Source: Labilithrix sp. (lineage in GTDB: Bacteria; Myxococcota_A; Polyangia; Polyangiales; Polyangiaceae). From it: 64,000 nucleotides of DNA. The notes under the pieces were generated by a model. The model made no database searches. It was not told the origin of the DNA and saw only the letters and a program-made list of their open reading frames with translations. Shown one piece after another: positions 8,037-16,703 of the stretch (its first letter is position 1; every line of letters begins with the position of its first letter). The stretch covers positions 60,817-124,816 of the forward strand of contig JAHBWA010000007.1 of the NCBI GenBank assembly GCA_019637195.1. The letters run 5' to 3'. The position numbers and the translations under genes were made by a program.

Positions 8037-9677
8037 TCATCGGTGAACGACCCAGGTTCGTTCGTAGACGATGTGAAGGTCGTCAACTGGTGTCGGCCCC
8101 AGCGTGAGCACGTAGGTCCCGACTTTCGCGAGATCGAGCTGGACGAAGCTCACGAGGCTCGGGCACTTGCTCGTGCGGTCCGCGAACGACACCGGTACCG
8201 GCGAGCCGTCAGGGTCGGTCACCCGCACCGGAACGAGCCGACTCATGTGGAGCGTGGCCTTGCCGGGCCGCGCATTCGACAGCTCGAGGTGCGAACTGTC
8301 ACCGCCGGCGTCCCGCGTGACGCGGTAGTTCGTGTGCGTGCGCACGATCGCTCCGGCCGTCCCGAGGGTGTCGCTCGCGACGATGGCCACGGACGGGTCA
8401 TTGGTGTGTCCGCACGCATGGGCGAGCCCCGGGTCCGTCGGCTCTGGGGCGGGCGAGTAGCGAATCCGTGAGGTCGATGGGATCGGAGTGAGCGAGACCG
8501 CTCGCCAGGATCCGCTGACGTCGCGCGCGCTGCCCAGGAGCACTCCGGGCTCGCCCGAGCCGAGCAGCCGGGTGCCCCACGCACGATCGACGCGGACCTC
8601 GCATGGCGAAGTGCTCGCGACGTAGCCCCACGTTTCGCCCGAGCTCCGATCGATCTCTCCCAAGCGCGTGCCGGTGAGATCGCGGCCAGATAGACAACCG
8701 CTGCTCGGCTCCGGAAGCCAGGCGGCCACGGCCCCGGGAGCTCGGACGAAGGCGCGACGATGACCTGCAGCCGTTCCGCATCCGACGACGGTGCCGGCGT
8801 CTTCGATGAAACGAGCGCTCGAGTCATCCGCGTCCGCAGGCCCCACGAGCTCGCAAGTCGCTTCGTCGTGCGTCGCGCACTGGATCGCTCGCTGTGAGCT
8901 CCCCTCCCATCGGGCGCCGGCGAGCATCCCCGCGCTCTCGAAGAACAGCTCTGCAGCCGACGTCCATGGAAGGACGGTCGTGCTCTTCGTCGCGATGTCG
9001 AAGTAGGCCGGCGCAGGGGCGCCGGTCGCCCGAACCGATCCCCATACGTTCGTCCCGCTTCGGTGGCGCGCAGTAGACTCCGTAGCGCCCACTGGGACCG
9101 GAAGGCCGACGGTCATCTGCCCGGTCGTCCACTCGAAGGCGGCCGTCCCCGCGACCGTCGATTCCGTCCCGAAGTGGCGGCCCGAATCGCTCGACCAGGC
9201 CTCCGCGACCCGAACTTCGCTTGCGGCGTCGGCGAGAGGTGAGTCGGTCTCGTAGGCGACGTCGCAGACGTACGCCCAAGGTCGGGGGTCGACGGTTACG
9301 TTGACCTTCGCGTGTGCGGCTCCCGTCTCGGAGCCGACCTCGATCGTCGTCGAGCCGCTCGCTCTTCGAAGAGCATCGACCGTTAGAACGGAGCCATCGA
9401 CGCGCGAGGCGAGCGCCGGTGCACCGGCGTCGGTGACTCGAGGGAGGTGACCACCGTCCAGCCAGTCGTCGAAGGAGATCGAGACACGTGCGCGGGGCGC
9501 GAGACGGACCTCGAGCACCTCGTCGAACGCGGCGCCGTCAGCGGCGGCGGCGTCGACGCTCGGCGATGCGTCCGCCGCCGATCTTGCTCCTTCGTCATCT
9601 CGAGCGAGCCCTCCAGACTCGGAGCACCCCAGAATCGCCCCGAGCGCGATCGGTCGAATCATCCACGAGATGTGCAT
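8037..9677 (-). CDS. Secreted lipoprotein of unknown function
   Basis: 546 residues with a short signal sequence and lipobox (AILGC) followed by an Asp/Ala-rich linker, as in the neighbouring lipoprotein gene at 6515-7939. An early segment (SGSTTIEVGSETGAAHAKVNVTVDPRPW) looks like an Ig-like/Big domain; the rest is strand-rich with scattered Cys pairs. The overall plan resembles its downstream neighbour, suggesting distant paralogues. It is transcribed away from the TolC operon. No enzymatic motif was recognised. The ATG at 9662 is an alternative start. Confidence 0.7.
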   Translation of the reverse strand: MHISWMIRPIALGAILGCSESGGLARDDEGARSAADASPSVDAAAADGAAFDEVLEVRLAPRARVSISFDDWLDGGHLPRVTDAGAPALASRVDGSVLTVDALRRASGSTTIEVGSETGAAHAKVNVTVDPRPWAYVCDVAYETDSPLADAASEVRVAEAWSSDSGRHFGTESTVAGTAAFEWTTGQMTVGLPVPVGATESTARHRSGTNVWGSVRATGAPAPAYFDIATKSTTVLPWTSAAELFFESAGMLAGARWEGSSQRAIQCATHDEATCELVGPADADDSSARFIEDAGTVVGCGTAAGHRRAFVRAPGAVAAWLPEPSSGCLSGRDLTGTRLGEIDRSSGETWGYVASTSPCEVRVDRAWGTRLLGSGEPGVLLGSARDVSGSWRAVSLTPIPSTSRIRYSPAPEPTDPGLAHACGHTNDPSVAIVASDTLGTAGAIVRTHTNYRVTRDAGGDSSHLELSNARPGKATLHMSRLVPVRVTDPDGSPVPVSFADRTSKCPSLVSFVQLDLAKVGTYVLTLGPTPVDDLHIVYERTWVVHR

Positions 9678-9697
9678 GGCGGATGATGTAACACGAT

Positions 9698-9713
9698 TGC
9701 ATTTGATCTTGCA
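9698..9713. promoter_or_regulatory. Degenerate operator between lipoprotein and TolC genes
   Basis: TGCATTTGATCTTGCA has the same TGCA ends as the operators nearby, but an 8-base spacer between GCA and TGC instead of 7. It sits in the 56-base divergent gap between 8037-9677 and 9734-11227. Position supports it, spacing does not. Confidence 0.35.
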
Positions 9714-9733
9714 GTACCGTAGATCGACACGGC

Positions 9734-11227
9734 ATGCGTTTATCGCGAATCGTGCGCATTTTCGCAGCGCTCGCGGCGGTGCCCGTCATCACGAGCGGAC
9801 GAACGGCCTCGGCGCAAGGAGAAGTTCGTCATGTCTCGCTGGCAGAGGTGCGCCGCGCTGCGCTCAAGAATGGCGTCGCCGTTGCCGCGGCTCGTGCAAC
9901 CGAGAGGAGTCTCGCCGCGCGCGCCCTCTCGATCCGTGGTGATTTCGACACTTCCGTTGGCGCCGGACTGACGGCGCGCTCCAACACGATGCCCGGCGTG
10001 AGCGACTCTGATTTCGTCGCCGGCTTCGACCGACGAGTCGCCGGCCAGGTGCGCGCTGCTCGTGCGCTCGAGACCGGCGGAACATTCAGCGTCGCGTTGG
10101 GCCAGCAGCGGACCGAGACCAGCATCGCGACTCAGGGCGGAACTCAGGAGGGCCGCACCACCTTCGATCCGACGACGAGCGCAACGCTGGTCCATCCGCT
10201 CCTTCGCGGCTTTGGTATTGGTCCGACCCTCGCTCCGCGACGTGCGATCGACGAGCGCTCTCGGTCTGCGTCCGCGCTGCGCGCGCAGGCCCAGCTCGAC
10301 GCAGAGTTGGAGGCCGTCATTGCCTACGCCCGACTGGTCCAGGCCCGCGCCGAGCGTCGTGTGCGTCGAGACGGCATCGCCACCAATCGCGAGCAGCTGA
10401 CGCTGGTGCGCGCGCTCGTCGCCTCCGGACGTGCAGCCGTGGGCGACGTCGCGGCGGTCGAGCGGAGTCTCCGAATGCGCGAGGCCGACGAGACCGTGCT
10501 CGACGCCGAGGTCGCCTTGCGTTCGGCGGAGCTCCTGCGCGCGATGGGCGGTTCGCCACGAGACATCCTAGAGACCGAGGTCGTGCCTGCGGATCCGCTC
10601 CCGCCCCCCGAGCCGAGGGCGAGCGCGGAGCTCGCTGCGCGCGCGCTCGCCAAGAACCCTCTCCTCGTCGCTGCGCGCGCCGAGCTCAGCGCCGCGGGGT
10701 ATGACGCCCGCTTCGCCGCGAGCCAATCCCTGGTTCGTCTCGACCTGACCGCCGCGGTGTCACTCGTCGGGCGAGAGCGCTCCCTTCCTGCCAGCACGGG
10801 ACAACTCCTATCCGGACATGCCCCAGGGTACTTCGTCGGGCTCGACCTCTCGATTCCCCTCGGGAACCGCACCGCTCGCGGCAATGAAGCCGCGGCAAAC
10901 GCCGAGGTCGATCGGCGCTCGGCCGAGCTCCGAGATCGTGAACGCGAGCTGTGCGTCGCTCTCGCAGGTGCTATCGCGGCGGAGCGGGCGGCCGCCGAGC
11001 GGGTCGCTCTCGCCTCCAGCGCCGAGGCTGCCGCAGAGTCGACCCTGCGCCTCGAAGAGGATCGCATGTTGGCCGGGAGGAGCTCGACGAGCGATGTACT
11101 CCTTCGTCAACAAGAGCTCTTCGACACGCGCCTCGTCGCGATCCGTGCACGAACGGACGTCGCCATCGCGGGGGCGGCGATAGCCGTGCTCTCTGTCGCC
11201 TCCGAGTCCGAGCTGCAAGCGCCATGA
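9734..11227 (+). CDS. TolC-type outer-membrane efflux channel
   Basis: 497 residues with a signal peptide ending TASAQGE (cut near residue 27). Two repeated helical halves are rich in Ala, Arg, Glu and Leu (RAEVALRSAELLRAMGG; LRLEEDRMLAGRSSTSDVLLRQQELFD), the usual outer membrane efflux protein pattern. Length fits the family. It would provide the outer-membrane exit for the HlyD/C39 exporter at 2402-5994, which lacks a channel of its own. First gene of a four-gene operon; its stop overlaps the next start (ATGA). Confidence 0.88.
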   Translation: MRLSRIVRIFAALAAVPVITSGRTASAQGEVRHVSLAEVRRAALKNGVAVAAARATERSLAARALSIRGDFDTSVGAGLTARSNTMPGVSDSDFVAGFDRRVAGQVRAARALETGGTFSVALGQQRTETSIATQGGTQEGRTTFDPTTSATLVHPLLRGFGIGPTLAPRRAIDERSRSASALRAQAQLDAELEAVIAYARLVQARAERRVRRDGIATNREQLTLVRALVASGRAAVGDVAAVERSLRMREADETVLDAEVALRSAELLRAMGGSPRDILETEVVPADPLPPPEPRASAELAARALAKNPLLVAARAELSAAGYDARFAASQSLVRLDLTAAVSLVGRERSLPASTGQLLSGHAPGYFVGLDLSIPLGNRTARGNEAAANAEVDRRSAELRDRERELCVALAGAIAAERAAAERVALASSAEAAAESTLRLEEDRMLAGRSSTSDVLLRQQELFDTRLVAIRARTDVAIAGAAIAVLSVASESELQAP

Positions 11228-12126
11228 TGCCGAGACACATCGACGACCTCCTGTGCGACTTTCGACTCTCCGAGTTCACGAAGACGGCATTCGAGACCGA
11301 AGTCTGGTTTGGTCAGCTCGCCGACAGAGAGCTCGTCAAAGTGCTTTGGTGTGACGGCCTCGGGATCGAGGACGCGCTCCTGCGGGAGGGCGCGCGGCTC
11401 GATCGCGAGGACGTCCGCGTCGTTCGGGACGGCGTCCTGCTTCGCACGGGTACGCTCGCGAACGAGCGCCGCGCCCCGCTCGGGGAACCGGACGCGGAGG
11501 CGATCGAGGAAGTCGTTCGCGGGGGACACACCCTCGCGGTCACCCTCAACCACCGACGCGGAGCGATGGGCGCGGTCGTCGCGCTCGTCGAGGAGGCGTT
11601 TCGGTGTTCGTCGCACGCGGTCGTCTACATCACGCCACCGGTGGCACGAGGCTTCGACCTTCACCACGACGAGGACGACGTCTTCGTCGTCCAGCTCGAG
11701 GGGTCGAAGCTCTGGCGATGGGCTCCTCCGGAGGTGCGCTGGCCGTTCGCGTCGGGCCGTCACGAGAGCGTCGATGTCGAGCGACTTCGGACGGCCTCTC
11801 TCCGCGCCGGGGACGTCCTTTACCTTCCCCGCGGGACCATCCACGCCGCCGAGACGACGGGCGACGCCTCGGTCCACCTGACCATGTCGCTCCCGCTAAC
11901 GCGTGTGTTTCAGCGGGATCTTCAGGCTTGCATCCTGGCGCTCGGGGAGAGGGCGGATCGTGAGCTCGCTGTAGACACCTGGGATGACCCTTCGTCGGAA
12001 GACGATCTCGTGACGGAGCTCGTCGACACGATCGCGACGCTCGAGCTCAACGAGCTCTCGGGCGCCGCGGAGCGGATTCGAACGAACCGGTTCTGGCTCG
12101 AGCGCGCGCTGCGGGGCACGCGATGA
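11224..12126 (+). CDS. JmjC/Cupin_4 2-oxoglutarate oxygenase (first copy)
   Basis: 300 residues. A double-stranded beta-helix of the Cupin_4 (NO66/MINA, ROX) class: GFDLHHDEDDVFVVQLEGSK gives the HxD iron ligands (H147, D149) plus the Q-L-E-G-S-K-x-W signature, and RAGDVLYLPRGTIHAAE supplies the distal His (H207). Family members hydroxylate protein or peptide side chains. Start overlaps the TolC stop and its own stop overlaps the next start. Shorter than typical ROX proteins; no clear winged helix follows the barrel. Likely substrate: a cluster peptide (inference). Confidence 0.85.
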   Translation: MMPRHIDDLLCDFRLSEFTKTAFETEVWFGQLADRELVKVLWCDGLGIEDALLREGARLDREDVRVVRDGVLLRTGTLANERRAPLGEPDAEAIEEVVRGGHTLAVTLNHRRGAMGAVVALVEEAFRCSSHAVVYITPPVARGFDLHHDEDDVFVVQLEGSKLWRWAPPEVRWPFASGRHESVDVERLRTASLRAGDVLYLPRGTIHAAETTGDASVHLTMSLPLTRVFQRDLQACILALGERADRELAVDTWDDPSSEDDLVTELVDTIATLELNELSGAAERIRTNRFWLERALRGTR

Positions 12127-12962
12127 TGAAGAGTGTCGCCGAGGCCATCCGTGCTGTGACCCCAGGGGAGCTCCGTCGCGTCCCCCTTTCGGCTGGAGCG
12201 CTCGCTTCAGGGCTGGAGTCCGCGACGAACCTGCGGCAAGGGCTCGAACACCACCTCCGCGCACGTGTCGTGGCGAGGCCGCTCGAGCGAATCGAACGGA
12301 GCGAGCACCTGCACGACGATACGAACGTCGACCTCCTGTGGTTCGAGGTGTCCGGCCGGTCGCTCATCGTCCTCGTTTCAGGCGTGGCTACCCTGGACGA
12401 GAACGGCGATCTGGAACCTGGGGCGGCAATCGCCGCAAACGGCCCGCTTCGCTTCGGCGCAGCGAGTCCGTGCTGCATGATCATCTGTGAGATCAGCTTC
12501 CCGACGTGGCGAGACTGGCTCACCGAGACCTACTTTTGCCGCGCCGCGCGAGCTCCGGAGTCTCGCCGATATGCGCTCGGTGCGTCGCCCTCGCCATCAC
12601 CTCCGACGGCGATCGAGGTCCGCGAGGGGCTCCGCGCCCTCGCCCGGCAGTGGCACGCTCGACGGTGTGCGAGGTCGACTCCCGAGGTCGGCTCCGTCTC
12701 CGAGCAGCCGGATCCATCTTCCATCCTCGTGCGTCGCCCGGAGTCCGTTCTCCGCGTCGCGCGCGCCGGAGGGCGGAGTCATCTCGTCTGCGGACGGAAC
12801 GTGGAGACGTGCGCGGTCAGCGAGGAGCACGAGCTCGTGCTTCGATTCATCATGACCCAGGACCGCTTCGGAAGAGAGGACTTGCCGGTCGAGATGAGCG
12901 GGGACGTCTTCGTGGCGGTGGCCAGCCGCCTGATCGCGATCGGGGCGTTCCGCATCCAATGA
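12123..12962 (+). CDS. Unknown protein with winged-helix-like C-terminus
   Basis: 279 residues, family not recognised. The middle (LLWFEVSGRSLIVLVSGVATLDENG) is strand-rich and could be a degenerate cupin, but no HxD motif is present. The last 70 residues (about 210-279, ending VAVASRLIAIGAFRI) have the pattern of a small winged helix and resemble the ends of the JmjC protein at 14339-15514 and the GT25 protein at 15511-16539. Such a domain could recognise a peptide leader, like the PqqD-type RRE. Coupled on both sides by ATGA overlaps. Confidence 0.6.
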   Translation: MMKSVAEAIRAVTPGELRRVPLSAGALASGLESATNLRQGLEHHLRARVVARPLERIERSEHLHDDTNVDLLWFEVSGRSLIVLVSGVATLDENGDLEPGAAIAANGPLRFGAASPCCMIICEISFPTWRDWLTETYFCRAARAPESRRYALGASPSPSPPTAIEVREGLRALARQWHARRCARSTPEVGSVSEQPDPSSILVRRPESVLRVARAGGRSHLVCGRNVETCAVSEEHELVLRFIMTQDRFGREDLPVEMSGDVFVAVASRLIAIGAFRIQ

Positions 12963-14332
12963 CGACGCGAACAAGCAGGGCGCTGTCGCTCGACCTCGCT
13001 CCCATCATCGGCCCGAGAGACGCAGGGCTGGCGGCCGAGCTCCTGCCCTCCCTGCTCTCGTGCGGCTTCGACGCCGAGCGTGGGTACGAGCTGGCGACCC
13101 GATACGCCGACGAGCATCACCTCCACGACCTCATCGATCCGAGCGCGCTGCGCACGGGCGGTGTCCTCGCTCGCGAGCGTTTGCTCTGGCCGGTCCCCTT
13201 CGGACCGTGGTTCTTGCGCGCTGACGCGGCGACGCCGGCATCGAGTCGTGTGCTCCGCCTCGACGTCCGTGCGCTGCCCACGGTCGGTGAGGCGTTCCGG
13301 TCGATCGGCGATCCGGATGGATCCGGGCTCCTCGGAGAGCTGCTTGGTGAACCTTACGCTACCGGGCTCGGCGCGACCGAGCTTTGGGGTGGGAGCGCCG
13401 TGCGCCTTCGGCCGGGTCTCCATCGTGGACCGCACGCCGAGCTGCTCATAGCCTCGGAGGAGGCCTGCGTCGTCGTCGATCCGATCCGGCTCTCCTCGAT
13501 GCCAGCGATGCGATCGACGTCGATGAGCTTCCCGCCGGTCGACGCCGTGCTCTTTACTCACGGTCACGGGGATCACTTTCATCTGCCCACGCTCCTCGCG
13601 GTCGCCCGCCACGCGGAGGTTCCCGTCTTGTGCCCGGACGTCCCGACGACCAATCTCCTGACGCGCTCGTCGTTCGCCGAACAACTGCGGGCATGTGGAC
13701 AGCGCGCGCTCGTCGCTCGACCAGGTCTGATCCACGTAGCCGGCGACATCCGGATCGAGCCCATGCCCTTCCACGGTGAACAGCCCACCGCGCAAGGAGC
13801 GGGCCCCGATCCACGCGTGCGAAACTGGGGATGCACTTACTGGGTCGAGACCCCGCAGATGCGCCTCGCCGTCCTCGCCGACGCCGGACGAGACCCGTCC
13901 GGCGACATGGCCGACGTCGTCTCCGCGGTGGCCGAGCGCCGAGGTCCACCCGACGTGGTGGTCTCATGCCTTCGGACGTTCCCGTCGCCCTTCTACGGGG
14001 GCCTCCCCCTCGATTGGCTGACCCTCGATATCGACCAGCTCCGCGCCCTCGAGCGGATGTTTCGCGCCGGCGTCCTGCCTCCCGTCACACTGGGACCGAA
14101 GGGGCTCGCCGAGCTCGCGAGCCGTGCTGGCGCTCGCTGGGCGGCGCCATACGCGCATGGCCTCGCGGAGGACGGAGGCGCGATCCTCGACATCGGGTGG
14201 GGAGAGGGCGAACCCTCCGAAGAGTCGGTCGTCAGAGATCTCGAGCATCAGCTCGCCGCTCTCGACGGTGGCGCACGCGCGCTGCGCTGGAACGTCGGCG
14301 AGCACGCGAACCTGGCGGGGTCGGCGCGTTGA
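12959..14332 (+). CDS. Metallo-beta-lactamase-fold hydrolase with extra N-terminal domain
   Basis: 457 residues. Residues about 1-150 form an unfamiliar helical domain; a metallo-hydrolase follows with HGHGDH (H201, H203, D205, H206), a later His (FHGE) and Asp (LADAGRD), ligands for two metal ions. The arrangement resembles the UlaG/RomA-like or NAPE-PLD-like branch rather than glyoxalase II. Last gene of the TolC operon; overlaps the preceding stop by four bases and is convergent with the gene at 14339. A metal enzyme in a probable zinc-responsive unit. Substrate unknown. Confidence 0.82.
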   Translation: MTTRTSRALSLDLAPIIGPRDAGLAAELLPSLLSCGFDAERGYELATRYADEHHLHDLIDPSALRTGGVLARERLLWPVPFGPWFLRADAATPASSRVLRLDVRALPTVGEAFRSIGDPDGSGLLGELLGEPYATGLGATELWGGSAVRLRPGLHRGPHAELLIASEEACVVVDPIRLSSMPAMRSTSMSFPPVDAVLFTHGHGDHFHLPTLLAVARHAEVPVLCPDVPTTNLLTRSSFAEQLRACGQRALVARPGLIHVAGDIRIEPMPFHGEQPTAQGAGPDPRVRNWGCTYWVETPQMRLAVLADAGRDPSGDMADVVSAVAERRGPPDVVVSCLRTFPSPFYGGLPLDWLTLDIDQLRALERMFRAGVLPPVTLGPKGLAELASRAGARWAAPYAHGLAEDGGAILDIGWGEGEPSEESVVRDLEHQLAALDGGARALRWNVGEHANLAGSAR

Positions 14333-14338
14333 GGTTGC

Positions 14339-15514
14339 TCAACGCGACTTCATCGGCCGAAGTAGGTCCGCGTCGCAGAGGGTCCGGAGCGCGACGTGCA
14401 TCTGGCCCAGCCCCAAGCCGACGTTCCGCCCGATCAAGTCGTTCGGGGAGAATGTCCCGTACAGCGTCGTGAGCGCACGTGCGAGCGGCCAAAGCGGCTC
14501 GTCGATCGCCAGCGTCGCGCCGCTCGCGGTGGTCAGGTGCCCGGTCGACTCGTCGAACGTCGCGGGGACGTCTTCACGCCAGCGATACCTCGGCGCCTGG
14601 AAAGCGAGGGCGACCTCCTCGAAAGACAGCTCCTTCAGTCGCTCGACCGCGAGCGGCAAGAGCTCGTCGATCTGGGCTGCCATCCCAGATCGCGTGCCGG
14701 CGCTGAGGGCGCCGAACGGATAGGCGCGAAATCGCGCGTCCTCGCGGAGCCGAACGGCAAGTGCCTGCGCGATGAGCTGATACCAACAGCGTGGCTTGAA
14801 CGTGAAGTTCACCCCGAAGCAGGCGGTCTCTGCGTGAGTCTCGTGCCAGATACCACGAGGCAGGAACACGACGCTGCCGGCCCGCGCGACCTCGCGCTGA
14901 ATCGGGTCCGCCGGAGGTACGGGCGGCGCACCGCGCTTCGAGATGGCAGACTCCAGCCAGGGCGAGTGCCCGACCACGAACGACTGCTCCGGCGCCTCGA
15001 TCTGGTCATTCAGCGCGAGCTGCCAGTGCTTCGATCCCGACAGGAGCACGTTGAAGTTGACGTCGAAGTCATAGTGCATGGACGAGCTCGCGCCCGGCGC
15101 GGAGGCGAACGCCTCGCAGACGAGGCTCGAGACCGGGAGGCCGACATCCGAGGCCAGCTGGGTCCGAAACGGGAGCAGTTCGGGCACATGACGTTCGACG
15201 TTCGTGAAGTAGAGAGTGTCTCCGCGTCGGTAGAAGTCGATGGCCACGCGGCTCGGTACCGCGGAGCGGAACCCGTCCGGGCCGAATAGAACGACCTCGC
15301 TGTCGGAAGGCGTCACGCCCAGCAACGCTTCCACGTTCTCCAGGGCGGGGATCGCCGCGAGGCCTCCGAACCGGTCAACCGATCCGTGGGAGACGTGGCT
15401 CGCGTGAGGCCATCGTTCGGAGAGGAAGGTCGCGAGCGGCAGGGGACTAACGAGCGCCGCGAGCCCAAACCCACGGGCAACGGCGCCCGACATCGGCGGA
15501 CGTCTCTCCGTCAT
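14339..15514 (-). CDS. JmjC/Cupin_4 2-oxoglutarate oxygenase (second copy)
   Basis: 391 residues. HYDFDVNFNVLLSGSKHW gives the HxD iron motif (H147, D149) and GSKHW signature; FLPRGIWHETHAE gives the distal His (H224 or H227). The closing 80 residues (LWPLARALTTLYG ... HVALRTLCDADLLRP) look like the winged helix that ends ROX-type protein hydroxylases and resemble tails of two neighbours. ATG at 15514 overlaps the stop of the GT25 gene, so the two are coupled. Probable peptide or protein side-chain hydroxylase; a partner to the GT25 enzyme is inferred. Confidence 0.85.
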   Translation of the reverse strand: MTERRPPMSGAVARGFGLAALVSPLPLATFLSERWPHASHVSHGSVDRFGGLAAIPALENVEALLGVTPSDSEVVLFGPDGFRSAVPSRVAIDFYRRGDTLYFTNVERHVPELLPFRTQLASDVGLPVSSLVCEAFASAPGASSSMHYDFDVNFNVLLSGSKHWQLALNDQIEAPEQSFVVGHSPWLESAISKRGAPPVPPADPIQREVARAGSVVFLPRGIWHETHAETACFGVNFTFKPRCWYQLIAQALAVRLREDARFRAYPFGALSAGTRSGMAAQIDELLPLAVERLKELSFEEVALAFQAPRYRWREDVPATFDESTGHLTTASGATLAIDEPLWPLARALTTLYGTFSPNDLIGRNVGLGLGQMHVALRTLCDADLLRPMKSR

Positions 15515-16539
15515 TGCTCCCCCTCCGCGGACGCCGCCACGAGCAGCCCGAGCTCCGCGAGATGCACGGCGATCGATCTCACGTCGACGTCTCCCTCGAG
15601 GAGCGTGGCTGCGTCCTCGGTGGTCCTCGGCCTTTGGAACGCCCCGAGGACGGAGAACAGCGGGCCGGCGAGGTCCGCACGCACGTGCCACGCCTGTGAG
15701 TCCGGCGTCGCGCGATAGAAGACGACATGCGTAGGAGTCCATCGGGCACGCGCGTCGGGCGCCACGCAGAACCGTGCGTTTTGCCTTTCGTCGACGACGA
15801 ACGGCGATCGTTCGATGACGCTCTCAATCCGCCTCTGCCGGACGGCCTCGTCGACCATCGCCAGAGCGATCAGTTTCGGTCGCTCCCTCGCCCAGCGACG
15901 AACATCCGCCCGCCGGTGCTCGCCGTAGAGAGCGGGGAGGAGCTCGTCGACCGGAAAGAGCGCGCGCTCATAACCGCACGCAGCGAGCGCGCGTGACGCA
16001 CGAGGCCGAACGACATAGCCGTGCGTGCAGTACGAGAAGGTCGTACGAACCACGCCGTCGATCACCTCCGACGAGTCGATACTTCCGGCTCCTCTGCCGA
16101 GGTAGAGTAGGTCCCAGTCGATCCCCCTACCCGCAAGCTCCTCGATCGTGGCGGCGGTGCGGAGCGCTGCGGCTTCGTCGCACGGCTCGGCGTCGTCCTC
16201 GAACACGAGCGTGTCGCGCGCATCGAGCTGCGCGTCGCGCCAGACGGCGAGGTGGCTGAGGGCGCAGCCGATCTCTCCGCGGCGGAGCTCACGCCGGTCC
16301 CAAGGGTTCGCCGCCGTCGGCTGACACCACCCCGGGAACAGGGCGCCCCCCAACGACTCCAACTCGGCCGCCGTCAGCCGGGCTCCGTCGACGGCATCGT
16401 GAATCTGCATCTCGGCGATCGCCTCGAACGGCCGGAGCGCTTCGATGACCGCCACGCGCCGTTCCGCCTGCGTAGCCAGACTGATGATCACGCCGCGCAG
16501 CGCCTTGGAATCGCGCGCGCGCGATAGGCGCCGGCTCAA
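15511..16539 (-). CDS. Glycosyltransferase family 25 with winged-helix-like tail
   Basis: 342 residues. RGVIISLATQAERR at the start, RRGEIGCALSHLAVWRDA and TLVFEDDAEPCDE are the hallmarks of GT25 (LPS/procollagen galactosyltransferase) enzymes; the EDD is the donor/metal site. Residues about 255-342 are additional and end SIAVHLAELGLLVAAS, a winged-helix-like module. GT25 members add sugar to hydroxylysine or LPS sugars; coupling to a JmjC hydroxylase gene suggests glycosylation of a hydroxylated peptide (inference). The chosen start is TTG, since the only nearby ATG (16565) leads to a stop after nine codons. Divergent from the oxygenase at 16704, with one operator between them. Confidence 0.8.
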   Translation of the reverse strand: MSRRLSRARDSKALRGVIISLATQAERRVAVIEALRPFEAIAEMQIHDAVDGARLTAAELESLGGALFPGWCQPTAANPWDRRELRRGEIGCALSHLAVWRDAQLDARDTLVFEDDAEPCDEAAALRTAATIEELAGRGIDWDLLYLGRGAGSIDSSEVIDGVVRTTFSYCTHGYVVRPRASRALAACGYERALFPVDELLPALYGEHRRADVRRWARERPKLIALAMVDEAVRQRRIESVIERSPFVVDERQNARFCVAPDARARWTPTHVVFYRATPDSQAWHVRADLAGPLFSVLGAFQRPRTTEDAATLLEGDVDVRSIAVHLAELGLLVAASAEGEQ

Positions 16540-16596
16540 ACGCGCCCCCCGTCCTCAGACTCCATGAGACGCCCCCTTACCACGTCCAATCACAAA

Positions 16597-16611
16597 CGCA
16601 ATACGATTGCG
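16597..16611. promoter_or_regulatory. Shared palindromic operator, site 2
   Basis: CGCAATACGATTGCG, a perfect palindrome with a 3-base centre, in the divergent gap between the GT25 gene (start 16539) and the 2OG oxygenase (start 16704). It could control both directions. Confidence 0.75.
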
Positions 16612-16703
16612 CCATCATGCGCTACGCTGATGTCAGTCCGCGGCGCCCGGAGCCACGCGCGGAGGCGCATGAGCGACACCGCAGAAATGAGAGGAACTGG
16701 ACA

